Assembly (NCBI GenBank): GCA_002779555.1
Contig: PEWI01000192.1
Coordinates: forward strand, 1 to 9,340
Reading direction: 5' to 3'
Source: Candidatus Bathyarchaeota archaeon CG07_land_8_20_14_0_80_47_9
Lineage (GTDB): Archaea > Thermoproteota > Bathyarchaeia > Bathyarchaeales > Bathycorpusculaceae
Length of the DNA: 9,340 nt
The notes under the pieces were generated by a model. It had not been told where the DNA came from. It worked only from the letters and a program-made list of their open reading frames with translations, and ran no database searches. A program made the position numbers and the translations under genes. The number at the start of each line of letters is the position of its first letter. Within the stretch, counting starts at the first letter, position 1. Of the stretch, positions 1 through 4,624 are shown piece by piece.

Positions 1-1
1 C

Positions 2-199
2 TTCAGGACGCTTCCCTTTGCCGAGCGCTGGCTTCAAGGCGTGGTTCCAGAAGAGCATTATCGAGAAGCTTTCAGGGAATTACTGAAGTCTAAAGCACTT
101 ATGGAATACCCTATTTTTGTTGAAGCAAGCAGAAAAATAGTGGCGCAGGCGGAGCACACAGTCTTGATTGTCCGAGATGGCTGCGCGGTCCTGACCTAG
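2..199 (+). CDS. map: Type II methionine aminopeptidase, C-terminal 65 residues (5' end outside window)
   Basis: This is an open frame from the window edge to a TAG at 197-199, with no start because the gene begins to the left. The enzyme removes the initiator Met from new proteins in the cytoplasm. The fragment opens with FRTLPFAERWL, matching the (R/K)TLPFxxRWL segment near the end of archaeal and eukaryotic MetAP2. It continues with a YP motif (residues 36-37) and ends with AQAEHTVLIV. Glu51 of the fragment is the expected last metal ligand of the dinuclear pita-bread active site. The usual motif is AQFEHT, so the residue before the ligand is Ala here instead of Phe. The His, Asp and other Glu ligands would lie upstream. 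The stop overlaps the stop of the convergent gene within a CTAG. The family call rests on recalled motifs over a short piece, but they are distinctive. Confidence 0.85.
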   Translation, partial: FRTLPFAERWLQGVVPEEHYREAFRELLKSKALMEYPIFVEASRKIVAQAEHTVLIVRDGCAVLT

Positions 200-630
200 A
201 ACGAGGATCGTTCTTTTTCCTTGTCTTTCTCTTTGACTTCGCGGTAAACCGCTGTTATCAGCATCTTGTCGGTGCATTTTTGGCACGGTTCGACTTCCTT
301 GAAAATGTAGTCTCCCCGCTGGAATTCTCTGACGTTCTTAAACCCGCATTTCTTGCATTCGATAGTCGACATTACAGGGGGCACTTCGATTCTCAGGCTA
401 GATATTCGCCTTCTCGTCTGAAGCAGCATGTACGTGGAGAAGGCTAGGCCCAACGCTCCGATCAGCAGAAGGTATCCGGCAATTACTTCCTCTCCCGAAG
501 TAAAGAAGCTGACAGCCGATATTAGAGCCGTTAGTGAGAGGGCCAGGGTTATGAAGATTATCATCAGCACGAATGATGGAATTCTTGCCGTTGTGGATGT
601 GGACGATTCTACTTTACTCATATCACTCAT
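196..630 (-). CDS. Two-helix membrane protein with C-terminal zinc ribbon, function unknown
   Basis: This is a 144-residue protein. Two hydrophobic segments (about residues 19-43 and 48-70) predict two membrane helices. They are followed by a basic QTRRR stretch, which suggests a cytoplasmic tail by the positive-inside rule. The tail carries two cysteine pairs, C92/C95 and C116/C119, a four-Cys zinc-ribbon arrangement, and ends in a very charged KEKDKEKE segment. The gene starts 3 bases after the stop of the DUF1512 gene, so the two are almost surely co-transcribed and may work together at the membrane. The start could be ATG at 628-630 or the in-frame ATG at 619-621; neither has a clear ribosome binding site at normal spacing. 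I cannot assign a function. The zinc ribbon could bind protein or nucleic acid. Confidence 0.85.
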   Translation of the reverse strand: MSDMSKVESSTSTTARIPSFVLMIIFITLALSLTALISAVSFFTSGEEVIAGYLLLIGALGLAFSTYMLLQTRRRISSLRIEVPPVMSTIECKKCGFKNVREFQRGDYIFKEVEPCQKCTDKMLITAVYREVKEKDKEKERSSF

Positions 631-633
631 CTT

Positions 634-1773
634 CTACTGGCTGATCCCCATTGTGTTGCCGACGCCGACGATTATCACCTTATCTCCTTCCTTGGTCTTT
701 TCTAGGATAACCTGCTTTATCCTCTCAATGGCTTTATCACTGGAGTCGAATATCTCCTTGCGCATCGGCGAAACTGCGTCACCGATGTCTTCCTTTATTA
801 TTACCGCGTTTATTGGCAAGTGATATTTTAGAAGCGTTTCTTCAATCTTGAACTGATCTACGCCAGGTCCGCCTATGGCTGCACCGACACCTTCAGCTAC
901 TTCTCCAACGGCTTCGCCTTCCAGCTTCATGGCACCGTCAATCATTATCACATTGGCAATTTTTCCTTCGTTTTCCTCGGCAATCGCTTTTACGGCGTCT
1001 CCAGGTTTGCCCACGTTTCCTCCTGGCCCTTCGGCTTTTATGACGTATGCTGTGCGTCCTTCTATTGGCACGGTTGCTACGACGCAGTCTTTGGCTATTT
1101 TCTTGGTTTCGTGTCCATGCATGAGTTTTGCTGCTACCAGTGCGCCTGCTCCGTCTCCGATTGGCTGGCCGTATGCGAACGCTTTCAATGCGCTGGCGTA
1201 GGCTTCTGCTTCTCGCATGACAAGCGGCAGTATCATCTGAATCTGCATTATCACGTAGAGGCTGAGAGTTTTCTTGCCGAGCAGGTAATAGTGTCTTATG
1301 ACTTTGTAGATGAAGTTGAGAGCCATCGCCGCCTCAAGCGTGTTCTCCAGATTGTTCGTTTGAGTTTCGTCCGCCGACGGTGCCATCAGCTTTACGTCGT
1401 CTTTGAGGCGCGTGTCTCTAACATCGAGTATGTGCTCAAGCTTCCAAACCACACCTGCGGGGTCAAGGCTTTGCGGTGCTATGGTGAAGTATTCGAGGAA
1501 CCTGTCGACTCTGACCGAGGGGTCGGCTTGCGGTTTACCGATCTCTTTGATCGTTTCTATGGCGATCTTTCGGCCCTCATCCTTTATGTGCCTCAGCCTG
1601 TAAAGTGAGCCTTCAACCTCTCTGAGCATGACATACGTTTGGATTCTCTGACCATAGAACATGAAAACTATGAAAACCACATAGAACAGTAGGTTAAAAA
1701 TCCATGAGTAATCTCCGCCGATCTGCGCCACAAGCGTATTCGGTAAAGTCGTCATTGCTGCTATTATGTTCAT
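634..1773 (-). CDS. DUF1512-family archaeal membrane-anchored protein
   Basis: This is a 379-residue protein with one N-terminal membrane helix (about residues 23-42) and a large soluble part. The middle (about 145-215) is helix-rich and includes YGQPIGDGAGALVAA. A glycine-rich stretch (about 280-305) follows, and the protein ends in KVIIVGVGNTMGISQ. I recognise this organisation and ending as the archaeal family of unknown function DUF1512; no biochemical role is established to my knowledge. The start is well supported: ATG at 1771-1773 is preceded by GGTGA at 1778-1782 (minus strand), 4 bases away. A second in-frame Met at residue 7 is less likely. The gene leads a two-gene unit with the zinc-ribbon protein and lies 82 bases downstream of the 5S rRNA gene. 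It appears to have its own TATA box. Confidence 0.9.
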   Translation of the reverse strand: MNIIAAMTTLPNTLVAQIGGDYSWIFNLLFYVVFIVFMFYGQRIQTYVMLREVEGSLYRLRHIKDEGRKIAIETIKEIGKPQADPSVRVDRFLEYFTIAPQSLDPAGVVWKLEHILDVRDTRLKDDVKLMAPSADETQTNNLENTLEAAMALNFIYKVIRHYYLLGKKTLSLYVIMQIQMILPLVMREAEAYASALKAFAYGQPIGDGAGALVAAKLMHGHETKKIAKDCVVATVPIEGRTAYVIKAEGPGGNVGKPGDAVKAIAEENEGKIANVIMIDGAMKLEGEAVGEVAEGVGAAIGGPGVDQFKIEETLLKYHLPINAVIIKEDIGDAVSPMRKEIFDSSDKAIERIKQVILEKTKEGDKVIIVGVGNTMGISQ

Positions 1774-1777
1774 GAAC

Positions 1778-1814
1778 TCACCTTTCGCTAGAAACTACTA
1801 ACGCTTAGTTATAA
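1778..1814 (-). promoter_or_regulatory. TATA box and ribosome binding site for the DUF1512 unit
   Basis: On the minus strand TTATAA (1809-1814) sits about 26 bases before a predicted start of transcription near 1785. GGTGA at 1778-1782 then precedes the ATG by 4 bases. The resulting leader would be only about 12 bases. This suggests the unit does not depend on read-through from the 5S gene upstream, although read-through is not excluded because I see no T-tract terminator after 5S. Confidence 0.5.
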
Positions 1815-1855
1815 GTCTTAGGTAATTCTCCTCCACATTGACAAGTTTCTTAGGT

Positions 1856-1981
1856 GGGGCTGCCAGCTTTCCCGGGTTCGCATGGCCGAAGACCACACTA
1901 CAGCCGGAAACGGAACGTAGTTTAACTTCTGAGTTCGGAATGGGATCAGGTGGAACCCGCGTCCTATGACCGGCAAACCCC
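1856..1981 (-). rRNA. rrf: 5S ribosomal RNA, solitary
   Basis: The minus strand carries the universal 5S core CCGAACTCAGAAGTTAA (positions 1938-1922). It is preceded by CACCTGATCCCATT and followed by the loop E and helix IV region (GGTCTTCGGCC, then CGAACCCGGG). The ends pair into helix I: GGGG with CCCC at the termini, then TGCC with GGCA across short mismatches. Length is about 126 nt, near the archaeal norm; the exact ends are estimated from helix I. No 16S or 23S sequence lies in the 1.8 kb to the left or the 7 kb to the right, so the gene is unlinked from a 23S-5S operon within this window. It is a structural RNA of the large ribosomal subunit. Confidence 0.95.
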
Positions 1982-2004
1982 AACATACACGTTAGACCTT
2001 TGCT

Positions 2005-2017
2005 CATTAACTTTTCG
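2005..2017 (-). promoter_or_regulatory. Probable 5S rRNA promoter (BRE/TATA-like)
   Basis: On the minus strand a purine-rich BRE-like CGAAAAG (2017-2011) runs into TTAATG (2010-2005). The TTAATG is centred about 26 bases before the predicted 5' end of 5S at 1981, which is the expected archaeal TATA distance. The TATA match itself is weak. A 10-bp palindrome GGTTTAAACC (2032-2041) lies further upstream. Confidence 0.35.
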
Positions 2018-2107
2018 CTTTCGAAGGTGATGGTTTAAACCTTATTCTTTTCGAGTTTGGTTAATGTTTTTAAAAGTATGCTAACTTTCGAGTTTCCTGT
2101 TTCGGGT

Positions 2108-2506
2108 TTAAAGGGGTTTTCTATGTATCTCTTTTATTCTGTCAAAATGTGCGTCAGTGGATACTATGGCTTCAGCTTTTTCTTGGATTGCTGTTGCTGC
2201 ATGAATGGAATCTCTCGGGTCTAAGCCGTATTTTTTGATAATGTTCAATGCTGAAGCCAACAAGTCCCCGTTTACATGTGCTAGTTTTAAGTTTGGGAAG
2301 TTGAGAAATGCTTCGCCTGCGTTTATAGCGTCTTTAACGGTTCTGTATTTCTTTATAACCCAAACTAATTCGTCGAATGTAAGCGCTGAAGAAGATGCTT
2401 GTTCTTCTCCTTGCTGCACCTTTCTGAGTATGGCTCTTGCTCTTTCACCTATTTCCTCCATGTTTAAAGCTGCGTATATAAAGACGTTTGAGTCGAGGTA
2501 AAGCAT
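2108..2506 (-). CDS. vapC: VapC-type PIN-domain toxin ribonuclease
   Basis: This is a 132-residue PIN-domain protein, the usual VapC size. The acidic active-site residues are visible in order: Asp5 in LDSNVF, Glu46 in FDELVW, Asp99 in DPRDSIHAA and Asp118 in STDAHFD. VapC toxins are Mg2+-dependent endoribonucleases that cut specific RNAs, commonly tRNAs or rRNA, when free of their antitoxin. All four acids are present, so the toxin looks active. Its ATG (2504-2506) directly follows the TGA of the upstream antitoxin gene (2507-2509). It has a good ribosome binding site, GAGGAG at 2519-2514 with 7-base spacing, inside the end of the antitoxin gene, so translation of the pair is probably coupled. 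The target RNA cannot be read from sequence. Confidence 0.93.
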   Translation of the reverse strand: MLYLDSNVFIYAALNMEEIGERARAILRKVQQGEEQASSSALTFDELVWVIKKYRTVKDAINAGEAFLNFPNLKLAHVNGDLLASALNIIKKYGLDPRDSIHAATAIQEKAEAIVSTDAHFDRIKEIHRKPL

Positions 2507-2752
2507 TCACTGGCTCCTCGCTCTTAGCTCTTCTTCATAAATGTGGGCATCTATTTTGCTTATTGAAGGGCCCTTTTTTGCTGTATTTTCTAATGCGCTC
2601 ACAGAGTCGAAAAATTGTTTTTCCAAAATTAGTTTACCTTTTTCGAGTTTGAACACGACTTTTGAGCCTGGATGGATTCTGAGCGCTTTTCTTAGCGTTC
2701 GCGGAATGACCACTTGACCTTTTGGACCGACTTTCATTTCTTCTTCTAACAT
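2507..2752 (-). CDS. vapB: AbrB/SpoVT-type antitoxin
   Basis: This is an 81-residue protein. Residues 6-46 form a swapped-hairpin AbrB domain with the typical KVGPKGQVVIPRTLRKAL signature and a PGSKVVFKLEKGKLIL second half. The remaining C-terminal tail (about 47-81) is acidic and helical, as expected for the part that wraps around the toxin. VapB neutralises VapC and, as a dimer on a palindromic operator, represses its own operon. It is the first gene of the pair and abuts vapC with no gap. I kept the ATG at 2750-2752, which has a weak AGGT-type site (2762-2759). The Met at residue 6 is a possible alternative and would still leave the whole AbrB domain. Confidence 0.92.
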   Translation of the reverse strand: MLEEEMKVGPKGQVVIPRTLRKALRIHPGSKVVFKLEKGKLILEKQFFDSVSALENTAKKGPSISKIDAHIYEEELRARSQ

Positions 2753-2761
2753 AATTCTTAC

Positions 2762-2796
2762 CTAAAGTTATACAATTGTAATACTTAGATTTATAC
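2762..2796 (-). promoter_or_regulatory. vapBC promoter with overlapping palindromic operator
   Basis: A TATA box (TATAAAT, 2796-2790 on the minus strand) predicts transcription starting near 2767. Over and just downstream of it is a perfect 10-bp palindrome TACAATTGTA (2771-2780), flanked by matching arms: CTAA at 2762-2765 and TTAG at 2785-2788, with GT/AC between. This inverted repeat covers the predicted start, where a bound VapB or VapBC complex would block transcription. The elements are visible in the sequence. The operator role is inferred from known vapBC autoregulation. Confidence 0.6.
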
Positions 2797-2911
2797 TTTC
2801 TTCAAGCACAACCTACATTTAGACTTGGAGCATGTCAACCTTCTTCTTTTGGTATATAGCTTCCCAAACACCGAAACCGCCTACAGTTTCTGTACGTTCA
2901 ACAGGGTTATA

Positions 2912-3261
2912 CTATTTCTTCTTGGAGCCAACTTTAGCCCTCATCTTCCATCCGAAAGGTTTAGGTTCTCTATCAATTCTTCCCACAAGGGATTCTATCT
3001 TGCCAATTATTTCCTTCCTATTTTCATTTTCAATTAGCTTCGGGTTTTTTTGGGCTTCTGGTCCTAATTTGTCTATTTCTGACGTGAATTTCTTGAGTTT
3101 TTTTAAGGTTTCTTGTAGGAGTGTACCAGAATCCCAGTCCCCTGTTAGCAGCTTTGCTATGTAGGAAGCGTCAACGCTTTCTTTTTCGTCCTTCCCTTTA
3201 CGCCCTGGGCCTTAAACAGAAGTAAGCGTAAACTCTTTTCCAGTTGTAAATGTTCCCCCAC
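2912..3261 (-). pseudogene. Frameshifted remnant of an unidentified minus-strand gene
   Basis: Two overlapping open frames on the minus strand look like one protein broken by a 1-base shift. The first (3261-3157) starts at GTG and reads MGEHLQLEKSLRLLLFKAQG, then VKGR. The second (3211-2912) has no ATG, GTG or TTG near its beginning but encodes about 99 residues. It is rich in Lys and Glu, with helical stretches such as LLQETLKKLKKFTSEIDKLG and KEIIGKIESLVGRID, and ends in FGWKMRAKVGSKKK before a TAG. A switch between about 3211 and 3160 would give a protein of about 115 residues. After the TAG the frame stays open for 30 more codons to 2819. I do not recognise the family. It could be a decayed gene or a single-base sequencing error in an intact one. 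Confidence 0.45.
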
Positions 3262-3393
3262 GTACAGACAAGTTATTGAATTTTATTCCATAAATACTTC
3301 AAATATTTTACATACAAACGCGAGAGGAACAATTAAGCGTTATTCCAGTAACCAAAAACAATTTGTAAGCCACAATCGTTTTTCATCAAGCAG
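3262..3393. other. AT-rich spacer without a gene
   Basis: No credible ORF or RNA gene was found here. Minus-strand TATGTAAAATATTTG-like sequence near 3303-3318 could be a promoter for the broken gene at 2912-3261. The right end leads into the tRNA promoter. Confidence 0.4.
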
Positions 3394-3409
3394 GAATAAC
3401 GCATATATT
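3394..3409 (+). promoter_or_regulatory. Probable tRNA-Trp promoter
   Basis: GAATAAC (3394-3400) followed after two bases by ATATATT gives a BRE plus TATA pair. The same GAATAAC-NN-ATAT arrangement occurs 17 bases before the ribosome binding site of the Ntn hydrolase gene, which strengthens both calls. Transcription would start near 3430 and give a short 5' leader for RNase P. A second AT-rich stretch, TTAATTTAAT (3423-3432), is closer to the gene and is an alternative. Confidence 0.45.
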
Positions 3410-3483
3410 CCATCATTAGCAGTTAATTTAATGCTCTGAAGAAGAGGGGCCGTAGTCTAGGCAGGTATGACGACGGGCTCCAG

Positions 3484-3548
3484 AATGTAGCCAAACGGGT
3501 TTACGGACCTCAAAAAGGGATGAAGAGGTTCTGGAGCGGTCAGGAGAA
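3484..3548 (+). ncRNA. tRNA-Trp intron 1 at position 37/38, box C/D guide-like
   Basis: The splice sites fit an archaeal bulge-helix-bulge. The outer helix is the anticodon stem, the 4-bp centre is CTCC (3478-3481) with GGAG (3543-3546), and the 3-nt bulges are AGA (3482-3484) and AAA (3547-3549). Cuts after the second base of each bulge leave G37 and A38. The intron carries two antisense stretches to its own tRNA. ACGGGTTT (3495-3502) matches 3547-3554, and TTCTGGAGC (3529-3537) matches 3477-3485. CGGA at 3504-3507 sits exactly 5 nt past the base opposite position 39, as a D' box should. GGGATGA (3517-3523) is one base off box C' RUGAUGA. This parallels the Haloferax tRNA-Trp intron, which guides 2'-O-methylation at positions 34 and 39. 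The outer C and D boxes are poor, so activity is uncertain. Confidence 0.7.
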
Positions 3549-3554
3549 ACCCGT

Positions 3555-3587
3555 AGGATCAGCGCCGAAAGCACTGTTTCCGGGGAA
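3555..3587 (+). other. tRNA-Trp intron 2 in the variable region (about 33 nt; ends approximate)
   Basis: Between the anticodon stem (ends 3554) and the T stem (starts 3593) there are 38 nt instead of about 5. AGG occurs at both 3555-3557 and 3588-3590, so several cut pairs give the same mature AGGTC loop. The insert folds into a hairpin, CAGCGC with GCACTG (one mismatch) around loop CGAAA. A relaxed bulge-helix-bulge is possible: centre CCCG (3550-3553) with CGGG (3581-3584), bulges TAG and GAA. That register would leave a 7-nt variable loop and needs the anticodon stem to open. The presence of an insert is firm; the exact junctions are not. Confidence 0.75.
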
Positions 3588-3627
3588 AGGTCGTCGGTTC
3601 AAATCCGGCCGGCCCCACCAAAAGCCC

Positions 3628-3640
3628 ATTTTAGCAAAAT
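3628..3640 (+). terminator. Possible weak terminator after tRNA-Trp
   Basis: A TTTT run (3629-3632) lies 9 bases after the CCA end, within a 5-bp inverted repeat ATTTT-AGC-AAAAT. Archaeal termination often needs only a short T tract. The remaining sequence up to the Ntn hydrolase promoter (3641-3790) holds nothing I can support. Confidence 0.25.
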
Positions 3641-3790
3641 AGCCATCTGTGTGCCTCTCTACGCGCAAATATTCACGGAAACCGGCCTTCTGCCCTTCTT
3701 GTGTGCATAATCCGCATTCCCACAACTTCGTTGCCCATTATGGTATTAACGCAGCTAGCGGTTATAACCCACAAGGATGTGCTCGCGATC

Positions 3791-3835
3791 GAATAACTTA
3801 TATGACAATGAAATCAACCAAGCGTAAAGGGAGGT
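3791..3835 (+). promoter_or_regulatory. Promoter and ribosome binding site of the Ntn hydrolase gene
   Basis: GAATAAC (3791-3797) precedes TTATATGA (3798-3805), a BRE and TATA pair that predicts a start near 3826. GGGAGGT (3829-3835) then sits 7 bases before the ATG at 3843. The leader would be under 20 bases. This places the gene in its own transcription unit, separate from the tRNA upstream. Confidence 0.6.
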
Positions 3836-3842
3836 CTTTGTT

Positions 3843-4556
3843 ATGACTTGTATAGTTGGGGCTGTTTGCCAAGATGGTATAATCATAGTCGGCGACAAGA
3901 AAGTGAAAGCTGGCCAGATGACTTACTACGAGAATAAGATAATTTCGGTTGAGAAATACGAGAATTTAGTGGTTGCTGCTGCCGGTTTTCTGGACATTCG
4001 TGAAAAATTCGTTCAGGATATTAGAAACTTGCACCTTTTGGAGAAAAAAGGGATAGTGAAGAATGATCCATCAAGAGGATTCGTTGGGCTGACTGAGGAT
4101 ATCGCTCACAGGCTATATGAGATCTACGGACCACGGTACAAGGCGGAGGGATTCGACTACGAATCCGAGGCTTTTGAAGCGCTTGTTTGTCACAGGCCCA
4201 AGTCAGCTCTGCCATTCTTGTATTGTGTCGATTCAGTGGGGACTTCGAGTAAAGTGAATGACTACAAGGTGATAGGGACTGGAGCGCAGTACGCTTACCT
4301 TTTCATCAAACCATCTTATTCAAAAAGAGCCGTTATGGACGACATGGCAGTGATCGCTACATTCATCATTCGCCTAATAGGCACGTACCAAATAGACGAT
4401 TCGATTGGAGCAGACGAAGAAGGCAAGGTTCAAATATGGAAGTTTCCGAACGAAACTCATCCATATGAGGTTGGCGGTTCTCAGCTCAACAGAATCCTAA
4501 AAGATGCTGAAAATCGGTTAAAAAAGTTCAGTGATTTCTTGATTCTCGGAAAATAG
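3843..4556 (+). CDS. Proteasome-superfamily Ntn hydrolase without propeptide
   Basis: This is a 237-residue protein that opens MTCIVGAVCQDGIIIVGDKK, the first strand pair of a proteasome beta-type fold. After removal of Met, Thr would be residue 1, Asp would be 17 (the proteasome Asp17 position) and the Lys of NKII would be 31, close to the catalytic Lys33. A later IGTGAQYAY segment (residues 144-152) resembles the GSGS turn of beta subunits. There is no propeptide, so Met aminopeptidase alone could expose the nucleophile; Cys3 is an alternative nucleophile if processing goes further. True proteasome beta subunits are about 200 residues and start with TTT, so this is probably a relative. Proteins starting MTCIVG also occur in bacteria and phages, as I recall. 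The C-terminal 35 residues look like an extra helix. Substrate and oligomeric state are unknown. Confidence 0.8.
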   Translation: MTCIVGAVCQDGIIIVGDKKVKAGQMTYYENKIISVEKYENLVVAAAGFLDIREKFVQDIRNLHLLEKKGIVKNDPSRGFVGLTEDIAHRLYEIYGPRYKAEGFDYESEAFEALVCHRPKSALPFLYCVDSVGTSSKVNDYKVIGTGAQYAYLFIKPSYSKRAVMDDMAVIATFIIRLIGTYQIDDSIGADEEGKVQIWKFPNETHPYEVGGSQLNRILKDAENRLKKFSDFLILGK

Positions 4557-4590
4557 GTTCCTGACAAAATTGTGGCCAACACCGAGAATA

Positions 4591-4620
4591 TTTTTTATGC
4601 AACATTCGCTACTAGGTGAT
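4591..4620 (+). promoter_or_regulatory. Promoter and start-deciding ribosome binding site of the permease gene
   Basis: TTTTTTAT (4591-4598) after a purine-rich GAGAATA is a TATA candidate. AGGTGAT (4614-4620) matches the anti-Shine-Dalgarno end and lies 4 bases before ATG 4625. The in-frame GTG at 4616 lies inside this site, so it is not the likely start. Confidence 0.5.
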
Positions 4621-4624
4621 TCTA

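Larger units (their letters stand above)
3446..3620 (+). tRNA. tRNA-Trp (anticodon CCA) with two introns and encoded CCA end
   Basis: The acceptor strands GGGGCCG (3446-3452) and CGGCCCC (3610-3616) pair perfectly and are followed by A73 and an encoded CCA (3618-3620). T8 and A9 are present. The D arm is GTC/GAC (3455-3457, 3469-3471) with a GG-containing loop. The anticodon stem is ACGGG (3473-3477) with CCCGT (3550-3554). The loop reads C-T-CCA-G, so the anticodon is 3480-3482 and decodes UGG (Trp). The T arm is GTCGG-TTCAAAT-CCGGC (3593-3609), with one G-T pair. Two stretches do not fit the cloverleaf: 65 nt after position 37 (3484-3548), and 38 nt where a variable loop of about 5 is expected (3555-3592). 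Removing about 33 nt of the latter gives a standard tRNA. Confidence 0.93.

Noticed and set aside
1798..2007. Minus-strand ORF of 69 residues over the 5S gene
   Set aside because: It coincides with the 5S rRNA and has no independent support.
2912..2914. TAG read as pyrrolysine in the broken gene
   Set aside because: TAG ends most of the clear genes in the window, so recoding is not supported.
2832..3164. Plus-strand 110-residue Ser/Phe-rich frame
   Set aside because: It is the antisense of the Lys/Glu-rich minus-strand coding remnant, which explains its odd composition; it has no good ribosome binding site.
3540..3725. Minus-strand ORF of 61 residues across the tRNA
   Set aside because: It is the antisense of the tRNA-Trp 3' half and spacer; its DLNRRP stretch is a well-known false product of tRNA T-arm sequence.
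3649..3846. Plus-strand 65-residue frame ending in an ATGA overlap with the Ntn hydrolase start
   Set aside because: It begins at GTG without a ribosome binding site, its second half runs through the hydrolase promoter, and its composition is not protein-like, despite a CPSC motif.
4616..4618. GTG as start of the permease
   Set aside because: It lies inside the AGGTGAT ribosome binding site that serves ATG 4625.
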